Assembly: GCA_965263305.1 (NCBI GenBank)
Contig: OZ253666.1
Coordinates: 2,728,001 to 2,792,000 of the forward strand
Length of the DNA: 64,000 bases
Direction of reading: 5' to 3'
Source of the DNA: MED-G105 sp965263305
GTDB lineage: Bacteria > Pseudomonadota > Alphaproteobacteria > Caulobacterales > Parvularculaceae
Positions 7,926 to 15,727 of the stretch are shown here, one piece after another. Position 1 is the stretch's first letter; each line of letters starts with the position of its first letter. A program made the position numbers and the translations under genes. The notes under the pieces were generated by a model. That model was not told the origin of the DNA, did not search any database, and was given only the letters and a program-made list of their open reading frames with translations.

Positions 7926-9890
7926 ATGACGGGTAAGGAGCACCATATCATCTTTACACCGTCTGGCGTTCGCGCTAGCGTGGAAGAAGCGGCTACGATC
8001 TATGAAGCGGCGCTTAGCGCCGGTGTTGACATGCAATCGATCTGTGGCGGCAAAGGACTTTGCAAACGCTGCCAAATTGAAATCTCGCCTGGCGCCCATG
8101 CAAAGTTCAAAATCAATGTTGATGAAGAAAGTGTCGCGCCCCTAACGGCGACGGAAAAGAAGGCGATTGCCGATGGCGACTTGCCGGAAGGGCGGCGTCT
8201 GGCATGCCGGGCGAAAATCTGCGGAGACCTCGTCGTTGATATCCCGAGCGATGCCCGCAACTCCGAAACAAGTATCTCCAAAAAAAGTGTCGGGTTTTCA
8301 ACTGAGCTAAATCCGCCGGTTAAACTCTATATGTGCGCGCTAGAGAAACCATCATTGGAGGATAACCCTAGTGATAGCGAGGCTCTATCGTTGGCCTTGG
8401 AGACATTTGGCGTCAGCGCGAAACCGTCATTGCGGGTTCTGTCTAAGGTGCAAAAGCTCTTGGCGGAGAATGATCGGCAGGTCATCGCCGTCGTGCGAGA
8501 TGATCGTGAGGTCATTGATGTATGGCCGCCATCGCCGTTCAACGTTTACGGGGCCGCGATTGATATCGGGTCTACTTCCGTTGCGCTGTATCTCTATGAT
8601 TTATGCCAAGGCGAATTAGCATACGAAGCATCGGCGATGAATCCTCAGATTCGTTTTGGTGAAGACCTGATGAGCCGTGTGTCTTATGTCATGATGAACA
8701 AGGAGGGTGATCATCTGCTGACCGACGCGATCAGAAAACAGATCGCGAAAATGATTCAAGACGCCCAGGCGGCGTTATCTCTTGGGGCGAACCAAATTCT
8801 AGAACTGGCGGTTGTCGGCAACCCCATTATGCATCACCTATTTTTGGGTGTCTCTCCGGTAGAACTTGGGCAAGCGCCGTTCACGTTAGCCATAAAAGAC
8901 TGGTTCGAGGCGCCGGCGAACGATCTTGGTCTCGGCATTTCAGAGGCGGCGCGGGTGTCGTTCCTACCGCTGATTGGCGGTCATGTTGGCGCCGACGCCA
9001 GCGGCGCTTACCTTGCTCAAATCAATGAAATGACGGATCGGTCTGTCTTGCTCGTTGATATCGGTACGAATGCCGAAATTGTCCTCAGCCATGGCGGCCG
9101 CGTGGCGGCGGCGTCCTCGCCTACGGGGCCGGCGTTTGAGGGGGCGGAAATCAGCGCAGGTGTTCGCGCAAGCCCTGGGGCGATTGAACGCGTTCGCATT
9201 GACGAACAAACCAAAGAACCGATGTTTAAGATCATTGGCTGTGACGAGTGGTTGTCTGATCAACAGGAAGATCTGTCGGCCCATGCTGTGACAGGCATCT
9301 GCGGGTCAGGTATTTTTGAGGTGATGGCGGCGCTTGCAAGCGCTGGGCTGGTTGATGACAGCGGATTGTTCCGCCCTGATCAGGCGCCAGCGCGGTTTTT
9401 TGAAGAGGGCAAGAGCTGGAAATACTTGCTCGTTCGTCGCGACGACAAACCGATTTACATCAAACAGACCGATATCCGCGCGGTCCAGCTGGCGAAGGCG
9501 GCCTTATCGGCGGGGGTTTCTCTGTTAACAGAGCATCTCGGCTGTGATCATGTCGATGAAATATTGCTTGCCGGCGCCTTCGGGACCCATCTTGATCCGA
9601 AATTTGTGGCCGATATTGGCATTATCCCTGGGGCGAGCGCGGAAAATGTCCGGTCCATCGGGAACGCCGCCGGGATGGGCGCTGCGATGACGCTGTTCAA
9701 CACAAATGAGAAGATGCGGATCATTGAAGCGGTGGCCCAGATTGAAAAAGTTGAAACGGCTACCCAGCCAGCCTTTCAAGAATTTTTTGTCAACGCGATG
9801 ACGTTTCCAACAGCGCCAAAAGCCGGTGCCGCCGCCAAAACCGGACGGGGTCGACGAAAGCGCGTTCGATCGCCGTCACCAGTATTATAA
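7926..9890 (+). CDS. ASKHA-domain ferredoxin, reductive activator of corrinoid protein (RACo-like)
   Basis: 654 residues. An N-terminal plant-type 2Fe-2S ferredoxin domain has ligands C40, C46, C49 (SICGGKGLCKRCQ) and C94. It is followed by a linker and a C-terminal ASKHA ATPase region (DUF4445) with the nucleotide-binding motifs AIDIGSTSVALYLYDL near 208, LLVDIGTNAEIVLSHGG near 378 and VTGICGSGIFEVMAAL near 456. RACo proteins spend ATP to return oxidised Co(II) corrinoid to Co(I). An aerobe would need this often. The last 20 residues are basic (KTGRGRRKRVRSPSP), unlike standard RACo. It abuts the GFA gene and is followed by the MttB gene after 46 bp. Confidence 0.92.
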   Translation: MTGKEHHIIFTPSGVRASVEEAATIYEAALSAGVDMQSICGGKGLCKRCQIEISPGAHAKFKINVDEESVAPLTATEKKAIADGDLPEGRRLACRAKICGDLVVDIPSDARNSETSISKKSVGFSTELNPPVKLYMCALEKPSLEDNPSDSEALSLALETFGVSAKPSLRVLSKVQKLLAENDRQVIAVVRDDREVIDVWPPSPFNVYGAAIDIGSTSVALYLYDLCQGELAYEASAMNPQIRFGEDLMSRVSYVMMNKEGDHLLTDAIRKQIAKMIQDAQAALSLGANQILELAVVGNPIMHHLFLGVSPVELGQAPFTLAIKDWFEAPANDLGLGISEAARVSFLPLIGGHVGADASGAYLAQINEMTDRSVLLVDIGTNAEIVLSHGGRVAAASSPTGPAFEGAEISAGVRASPGAIERVRIDEQTKEPMFKIIGCDEWLSDQQEDLSAHAVTGICGSGIFEVMAALASAGLVDDSGLFRPDQAPARFFEEGKSWKYLLVRRDDKPIYIKQTDIRAVQLAKAALSAGVSLLTEHLGCDHVDEILLAGAFGTHLDPKFVADIGIIPGASAENVRSIGNAAGMGAAMTLFNTNEKMRIIEAVAQIEKVETATQPAFQEFFVNAMTFPTAPKAGAAAKTGRGRRKRVRSPSPVL

Positions 9891-9936
9891 GGTGCCGGTG
9901 ATGTAAGTCGCCGGTTCTGTAAGAAGAGGAAAGCCA

Positions 9937-11472
9937 ATGCCCAGACCAGGACGTTCAGGAGGGCGGCGCGGTCGCCAAGAGGCCGCCGAAGCGAACAAAC
10001 CCCAACGCGCGCCATTTATCACGCGAAAAATTCCGCCCTATGAGATATTAGGCGATGCGGATCTCAAAATTATCGAAGCAAATGCGGAGACGATCCTCGA
10101 AGAAATTGGGATCGATATTAAAGAAGATCCGGAGACCATCGAGATCTTTGTGAAAGCCGGCGCCACGGCCGATGGGGAGCGAGTACGCTTTCCCCGGGGC
10201 ATGTGCCGGGAGATTATTCAACGCTCGGCGCCGCGAACATTTACACAACATGCACGCAACCCTGACAATAGTTTGTTGATTGGCGGTGACAGTACGGTTC
10301 TGGTGCCGGCCTACGGATCGCCCTTTGTCTATAGTCGCGAAGAGGGGCGCCGATACGCCACCATCAACGATTTCCAGAACTTCATAAAACTCGCTTACAT
10401 GTCGGACGGCCTTCACCATTCCGGCGGCACGATATGCGAGCCGGTCGATCTGCCCGTAAACAAACGCCACTACGACATGGTCTATAGCCATATCAAATAT
10501 TCCGATAAGGCGTTTATGGGATCTGTCACCCATCCGCTACGGGCTGAAGATTCCGTCAGTATGGTAAAAATATTATTTGGCGACGATTTCGTTGAGGAGA
10601 ACTGCGTCCTCGTTAATCTCATCAATGCAAATTCTCCAATGACGTTTGACAACACCATGTTAGGGGCGTTGAAGGTGTATGCCCGCCATGGCCAAGCAAC
10701 CATGGTCAGTCCGTTTATCGTCGCGGGCGCCATGTCGCCGGTGACGGTCGCGGCCGTCGCCGCCCAGAGCTTGGCCGAAGGCATGTGCGGGATGGCGCTC
10801 ACCCAACTCGTTCGCCCGGGTGCGCCCGTGATTTACGGAAATTTCGTTTCGTCCATGTCTATGCAGTCCGGGGCGCCGACCTTCGGCTCACCAGAGGCGT
10901 CAATGGTGATCAATGTGGGCGCGGCCCTTGCCCGGCGTTTGGGCGTTCCGTTTCGCAGCGCTGGAGGATTTACGGCATCTAAAGTGCCGGACGCGCAAGC
11001 GGCCTATGAAGCGGCTAACACGCTTCAACAAGGCCTGCTCGCCGGGGTGAATTTTATGCTGCATACGGCGGGATGGTTAGAGGGCGGTCTTGCAATGGGC
11101 TACGAGAAATTCGTCATGGATGCCGATCAAGCCGGCATGATGGCTATCTATGCAAATGGCGTGGATATGTCGGAGAATGGTCAGGCCTTGGACGCCCTGC
11201 GGGAAGTCGGCCCTGGGCAGCATTTTCTTGGTTGTTCCCATACCCAGGCGAACTTTAAATCCGCGTTCTTCCGCTCTAGCGTCGCCGACAACAATAGCTT
11301 TGAGCAATGGACCGAAGATGGCGCGTTGACGACTGAACAAAGGGCGGAAACGGTCTATAAAGAAATGCTGGCGAGCTATGCGCCGCCGTTGCTTGATCCG
11401 GATGTCGATGCAAAATTAATCGCGTTTATGGACGAGAAAAAAGCGAGCTTCCCGGATTCAAATGTGAGTTAA
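9937..11472 (+). CDS. MttB-family methyltransferase without pyrrolysine (MtgB-like)
   Basis: 511 residues of the trimethylamine methyltransferase superfamily (COG5598), a TIM-barrel enzyme moving a methyl group from a substrate to a corrinoid protein. Typical blocks: ILEEIGIDIKEDPETIEIF (about 46-64), FPRGMCREIIQRSAP, LIGGDSTVLVPAYGSPFVY, and GAPTFGSPEASMVINVGAAL. The frame has no internal stop, so it lacks the amber-encoded pyrrolysine of true MttB. Such members demethylate other quaternary amines, as MtgB does with glycine betaine. The first 13 residues are Arg/Gly-rich (MPRPGRSGGRRGR). RBS GAGGAAAG lies just upstream. Substrate unknown. Confidence 0.93.
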   Translation: MPRPGRSGGRRGRQEAAEANKPQRAPFITRKIPPYEILGDADLKIIEANAETILEEIGIDIKEDPETIEIFVKAGATADGERVRFPRGMCREIIQRSAPRTFTQHARNPDNSLLIGGDSTVLVPAYGSPFVYSREEGRRYATINDFQNFIKLAYMSDGLHHSGGTICEPVDLPVNKRHYDMVYSHIKYSDKAFMGSVTHPLRAEDSVSMVKILFGDDFVEENCVLVNLINANSPMTFDNTMLGALKVYARHGQATMVSPFIVAGAMSPVTVAAVAAQSLAEGMCGMALTQLVRPGAPVIYGNFVSSMSMQSGAPTFGSPEASMVINVGAALARRLGVPFRSAGGFTASKVPDAQAAYEAANTLQQGLLAGVNFMLHTAGWLEGGLAMGYEKFVMDADQAGMMAIYANGVDMSENGQALDALREVGPGQHFLGCSHTQANFKSAFFRSSVADNNSFEQWTEDGALTTEQRAETVYKEMLASYAPPLLDPDVDAKLIAFMDEKKASFPDSNVS

Positions 11473-11496
11473 GCGAATAATGCTTTTTTTACGCTA

Positions 11497-12174
11497 TTAT
11501 ACCGTCTTATCTCTTTCTGCTATAAGGGCGGAGGCTGCTTCTTCGATGAGATCGGTGTCTCTAAGCGCAATAAACATCACCGCAGCTTCTCGAAACGTCT
11601 CTTCACGGTCTATTTGATTGTGATCCATAAGCATCTCAATCAAGGCGTAACTGGCTTCATACATGATCTGAACTTTTCGCGAAACCGTTTTTGGGTCTGC
11701 CTTCGGTGTTTTCTCAGTGTACCAGTCCGCAATTTTATGCACGATCATTAAGTTTGAGTCTCGCCGCACATGGGCAAATGATGGGATTGATCGCAGAGAT
11801 CGCATAATCCACTTAGCGCCGTCGAGTTTGCAGGTCGTTGCGTATTTATCTCTCAAAAGTTGCGCGATGTCCTCCGACGTTATTTCCTTACCGGTCTGAG
11901 CGTCCATCCATTCCAAGAAACACGCATTCTGCGCTTCGATCAGTTGGCGTCCGAGTTCCTCCAAAATCGAGTATTTGTTCGGGAAATATCGATATAGCGC
12001 CGGCGGCGTTAAATTCGCTCTTTTACAGATGAGGTTTGTATTCAGTTTATCAAAGCCGACTTCCTCTAACAGCAACGTCGTTGTGTGAAGTATCTGGTCA
12101 AACGTTTCCCGCGCCCTTTGTTGCGTAGGGCGGTTTCTAACTTTGAATGTCTGATTACTTTTTACGGGGCTCAT
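11497..12174 (-). CDS. TetR family transcriptional regulator
   Basis: 225 residues with an N-terminal TetR helix-turn-helix (about residues 14-62; QRARETFDQILHTTTLLLEE then LICKRANLTPPALYRYFPNKYSILEELG) and an all-helical ligand domain of unknown specificity. It is convergent with the MttB gene, 24 bp apart, and marks the end of the methyl-transfer island. Its own promoter faces a 700-bp region without clear genes. It may repress itself or the operon. No ligand can be inferred. Confidence 0.88.
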   Translation of the reverse strand: MSPVKSNQTFKVRNRPTQQRARETFDQILHTTTLLLEEVGFDKLNTNLICKRANLTPPALYRYFPNKYSILEELGRQLIEAQNACFLEWMDAQTGKEITSEDIAQLLRDKYATTCKLDGAKWIMRSLRSIPSFAHVRRDSNLMIVHKIADWYTEKTPKADPKTVSRKVQIMYEASYALIEMLMDHNQIDREETFREAAVMFIALRDTDLIEEAASALIAERDKTV

Positions 12175-12883
12175 TATTCTTTTTATCTTTTGAAGCCTAG
12201 TACGATCCTTTGCCGTGCTCGTTGCGGTTGAAAATTAGCACATGGATACGTTTACATTATTCCTTACATTACTCAAACTACCCCTATGGGTCAGGCTAAC
12301 TTGATGATAAGGCGAAAATAAGTCATCAAAACTGGTTTATTCCGCCCAATTTTTATGAGGTAAGCTCTTATATTCTAAGAGTGCGGCAAAAAAACCGTGC
12401 CGGTTAACGGCATTCGACTATTGAAATATTGCGCCCGGCACGTCTGATTTTGTTTGGAGGATCAAGATTGTCCCCAGGCCCGCTTAAGCGCTAATTTGAT
12501 CTCTCTCTCGAGCAACAAATGCGCTGTATTAGTTGATTCTTCCACATCGCAGGGGCGCCAGCGGGTGAGCGCGCAGTAATAAGCGACCCGGTTTGCGCAG
12601 CGGACGAAGGCTTAGGCTCGCAACTCGACCCCGGAGCGCGGATCCACGGGACTAGCGCCTCCTCGGCGATATGCTCCTTCAGCGGCAGCAAACAGCCTCC
12701 CACCATCTTGGTCGGGGTCTTTCCGTTGTCCACATAATTGAGCGGAACTCCCCTCCTATCAAACCATCTCCCCCGGCGCCAGTCGCCAAACTACTGCAAC
12801 GGGAGGGTATTGGGGTTTTGGTGAATTCTCCGCCATCGAGTAGATCTTGCTCAGCATGCCCGGTTGTTCGATTGGGCGGCCGA
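12175..12883. other. 709-bp region without a recognisable gene; two hairpins
   Basis: No convincing coding gene is seen. An AT-rich first part would contain the tetR promoter. Two inverted repeats follow: CTCTTA/TAAGAG at 12365-12381, and a perfect 8-bp pair CGTGCCGG/CCGGCACG at 12396-12403 and 12435-12442. A GGAGG lies at 12456. From about 12490 to 12880 the composition becomes coding-like, and stop-interrupted reading frames occur on both strands (for example an 80-codon frame on the minus strand, 12491-12733). I recognise no family in it. A decayed gene or mobile-element remnant is possible. Confidence 0.4.
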
Positions 12884-13279
12884 CTACTTTTCTTTGGGGA
12901 TCGCATAGCCGGCGATGGCGACCAAGCCGCCTGCAATAGCGACATTTTTAAAAAACAACGACAACTCCAGCGAACGTAATGCCCCGTCCAGTTCCCAAAA
13001 GCGATGGAAAAAAAGATTGGTGGCGAGAGTATAGACCCCCAGAACAAATCCGATCCGCACCCACGGGCGGCGACCATAGGCAATCGCTAGGCCGCCCAAT
13101 AACTCTAACGACACGGTCATGGGCAGGAGTATGACGGCGGGTGAGAGGCCTACGCCTTCCATACGCGCCAATGTCTCATCCCAAAGGGCGACCTTGTTGA
13201 CGGCGCCCAAAAGGAACAATGATGCAAGAGCGACCCTTCCTATCGCTCTTGCCGCTTGATCTATCACTGTGATTCTCAT
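12884..13279 (-). CDS. DoxX family membrane protein
   Basis: 131 residues with four predicted transmembrane helices (about residues 12-30, 48-66, 74-92, 108-126) and the DoxX-type opening ARAIGRVALASLFLLGAVNKV. DoxX-like proteins are small inner-membrane proteins of mostly unknown function, some linked to thiol or redox stress. The start overlaps the stop of the upstream lipoprotein gene by 4 bp, so the two form an operon. A MarR gene is divergent from this operon and may regulate it. Confidence 0.85.
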   Translation of the reverse strand: MRITVIDQAARAIGRVALASLFLLGAVNKVALWDETLARMEGVGLSPAVILLPMTVSLELLGGLAIAYGRRPWVRIGFVLGVYTLATNLFFHRFWELDGALRSLELSLFFKNVAIAGGLVAIAGYAIPKEK

Positions 13280-13863
13280 TCTTCCGTCGCCGCTGTTGCG
13301 GCGGCCGCCATCGCTGATGTGCCGATGTTCATGAAACGCTCTAGTTCAGGTTGGCGCCGTTTCACGAAGGGTCTGGTGAACGATGATTTTGGTTTCACCT
13401 TATACGCCCATTCAAACCGGGTAGTGTTCTCATCAAGGGCGATAAAACGTTGCTCGCCGATGATCTGTTCAACGCCGCGAGCCGCATCATTGGTGAAGAC
13501 CCAAACCTGGTAACTGAACAATTCAGGCCGGTTTTCAAGAACCCGTTCGATGACATAGTGCCCGTCGCCAAGCTGAACACGGCGCACAGCGCCCGGCGTC
13601 AGCCATTCTCCTTGCAGGGGTTCTGTGCTGACGGGCGGCGAAATTGTCTCTGTCGCCTCGAAAAACGTTATGAACGGGGTATCAAAGAGAAACGCCCGCA
13701 ACCTTGGGACGCTCATGGGAATCTCAGCGGTGGCGATGGTGGTGATGAAGCCTTCCGTGGCGACCGCGGGCGGGGGTGTGAACAATGGCGGCGTTGACGG
13801 GGGTTTGGTGGTCGCAGAACATCCAACAACGGAAAGAAAAATAGCGACGAGTAGGAAGCGCAT
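13276..13863 (-). CDS. SRPBCC-like lipoprotein
   Basis: 195 residues from the ATG at 13863, which gives a clean lipoprotein signal MRFLLVAIFLSVVGC with C15 as the lipidated residue; a longer frame to 13932 would bury this signal. After a proline-rich linker, the body (FITFFEATETISPP, GAVRRVQLGDGHYVIERVLE, FSYQVWVF, TRFEWAYKVKPKS) looks like the START/Bet v1 helix-grip fold used for hydrophobic ligands. It is co-translated with the DoxX gene and lies 53 bp from a divergent MarR gene. Fold assignment is by pattern; ligand unknown. Confidence 0.75.
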   Translation of the reverse strand: MRFLLVAIFLSVVGCSATTKPPSTPPLFTPPPAVATEGFITTIATAEIPMSVPRLRAFLFDTPFITFFEATETISPPVSTEPLQGEWLTPGAVRRVQLGDGHYVIERVLENRPELFSYQVWVFTNDAARGVEQIIGEQRFIALDENTTRFEWAYKVKPKSSFTRPFVKRRQPELERFMNIGTSAMAAAATAATEE

Positions 13864-13916
13864 CGATGATCTCCATTTTAATACGTAATCCGTACGATAT
13901 TGTGCGGTGACCGCCG

Positions 13917-14366
13917 ATGACAACCCCCTCAAAGGAAGATATCGAGCGCCTTGCCGCAGCCGTGCACGTTCTGATGCGTGAATTGCTGGTTGTTGGACGA
14001 GCAGGCCAACCGGCGGAAGGCAAAATCCCGTTTAACCCTCTCTATTTTCATATTCTCGGGTTGCTAAGAGAACATAAGACGGCGCGGCCAAGCGAATTGG
14101 CTGAAAGTCTCGGCGTTGCGCGAACGACGTTGTCTACCGCGACCCGGGCGCTGGCTGGGCGCGGGTTGATTTCGCAATCCAAAGATCCGGAGGACGGCCG
14201 GGCGCAAATTGTCTCCCTAACGGAAGAGGGGCGAAAAACAGTCGCCGCCATTCGTCGCCAGGACCAAAAGAACATGAAGCTCTTGATCGAACTCGTGCCT
14301 GAAAGCGACCGGGCGTCGACAATCACCGTCTTGGAGCAGTTGGCAAACCGTTTGTCTAAAGAGTAA
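13917..14366 (+). CDS. MarR family transcriptional regulator
   Basis: 149 residues with a winged helix-turn-helix at about residues 40-105 (PLYFHILGLLREHKTARPSE, LAESLGVARTTLSTATRALA, and the wing DPEDGRAQIVSLTEEG) and flanking dimerisation helices. It is divergent from the SRPBCC-DoxX operon with only 53 bp between starts, the usual layout for a MarR repressor controlling itself and its neighbours. Ligand unknown. Confidence 0.88.
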   Translation: MTTPSKEDIERLAAAVHVLMRELLVVGRAGQPAEGKIPFNPLYFHILGLLREHKTARPSELAESLGVARTTLSTATRALAGRGLISQSKDPEDGRAQIVSLTEEGRKTVAAIRRQDQKNMKLLIELVPESDRASTITVLEQLANRLSKE

Positions 14367-14568
14367 AATTGACATCGGTTCAACGGTCCATAGACAGGGC
14401 CGCCAGCCTGAAGGGTAATCGGGCGCCGGTGTTGCCTTTCGCAATACACAACCCGCCTGATTTTGCCAGGCAATGAACGAAAACCCCTGGGTTTACCACC
14501 GTCCATTCCTTCGGTATTTTGGCATGACCGCGCGATGACATACCGGCGGGCCCAAAAAGAGAGAGTTT

Positions 14569-15666
14569 ATGAGTTTAACGCTGCCGCAGTTTACCGTAAA
14601 AGGCGCCCCCGAAGAGATGGGCCGCCAATATGGCGAGTTTTGCCGTGATATGATTCACGACTTTGTTGCTGTTCGCATTGCGGCGGTTGAAACATATTTG
14701 AGCGAGGCCGGCCATCAAGACACGACGAGGCTGTTCGAGGCGGGCGCCCAATGTTTAGACCGCGTTCGGATGTTTGATGCTGACGGGTATGCAGAGCATC
14801 TCGGTATTGCTGAGGGCGCGAAAATGGACCCCGTCACACTGTTTACCACCGCCAATATGACGGATGTACGCGATATCATTGCGCTGCCGGGTGACCCGAT
14901 GGTCTTAGAGGATGAGGGGTGTACGACCGCGCTTCTGCCCGCTCACCTCACAAAGAACGGAAATAGCCTCCAAGGCCAGACCTGGGATCTGAACGGGCCG
15001 GACGTAGAATTCGTGATCGCCCTTCATCGGTTGCCGGATGAAGGGCCGGAAACGTGGACGGTCACCTGCGCCGGGTGCCAAACCTTGATGGGGATGAACG
15101 AGCATGGCGTGGCGGTCGGCACCACCAACCTAAAAACCAAAGGCGCGCAGATCGGCGTTCCTTATCTTTCGGTACTGCATTTGGCGTTGAAACAACCCTC
15201 GCTCAAGGCGGCATCGTCGGTGGTCGAGCATGCTCCCGTGGCGGGCAGTCACTCCTATTGGGTCGGCGACAAAGATCAGGCTGTGGAGTGGGAGCGCACG
15301 CCCCAAAGAGCGTATCCGCGGTCAACGCAGGAAGGCCCGCTCGCGCGATCGAACCATTGTTTGTTCGACGAGAACGTCAAACTTGAATCAGGGCTTTCTG
15401 AAAGCACCCATGCGCGTATTGAACGGATGCAGACGCTCCTAGAACAGTCTGACGCCCATACTGCGCAGTCGTTGAGCCAGCTCTTCGCCGATCGTTCTGA
15501 TGGCCGCCTCAGTATCAATCGTTACGCTGAAGACGACTCGGGGGCGACCACGAATGCCGTCGTGGCGTTTAATCCAGCTGATCTAGAGTTCTTGGCCTGC
15601 CGAGGACGGGCCGATCAGGGGGAATGGGTGCGGCTTGAGTTTGAAGGCGGCGACCCAACGGGTTAG
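14569..15666 (+). CDS. C45 family peptidase / acyl-CoA:6-APA acyltransferase-like Ntn hydrolase
   Basis: 365 residues of the Ntn-hydrolase family represented by acyl-coenzyme A:6-aminopenicillanic acid acyltransferase (peptidase family C45). The probable self-processing nucleophile is C118 in DEGCTTALLPA, followed by LQGQTWDLNGP and by TCAGCQTLMGMNEHGVAVG and NLKTKGAQIGVPY, which match the beta-sandwich core. The N-terminal MGRQYGEFCRDMI helix is also typical. In bacteria these act as amidases or acyltransferases on small amide substrates; the substrate here is unknown. It precedes a convergent flavin oxidase gene by about 60 bp. Confidence 0.85.
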   Translation: MSLTLPQFTVKGAPEEMGRQYGEFCRDMIHDFVAVRIAAVETYLSEAGHQDTTRLFEAGAQCLDRVRMFDADGYAEHLGIAEGAKMDPVTLFTTANMTDVRDIIALPGDPMVLEDEGCTTALLPAHLTKNGNSLQGQTWDLNGPDVEFVIALHRLPDEGPETWTVTCAGCQTLMGMNEHGVAVGTTNLKTKGAQIGVPYLSVLHLALKQPSLKAASSVVEHAPVAGSHSYWVGDKDQAVEWERTPQRAYPRSTQEGPLARSNHCLFDENVKLESGLSESTHARIERMQTLLEQSDAHTAQSLSQLFADRSDGRLSINRYAEDDSGATTNAVVAFNPADLEFLACRGRADQGEWVRLEFEGGDPTG

Positions 15667-15727
15667 GCGTAGAGACGTAATCCGAATGACCTACCTTCGC
15701 GGGTAATTCCAAAAACGCGGAAGTACG

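Noticed and set aside
9937..11472. Possible pyrrolysine-containing MttB
   Set aside because: The frame is open for 511 codons without an internal TAG, and no pyl genes are in the window.
12491..12733. 80-codon minus-strand frame as a gene
   Set aside because: No recognisable family, poor RBS and stop-broken neighbours; kept only as part of an unresolved region.
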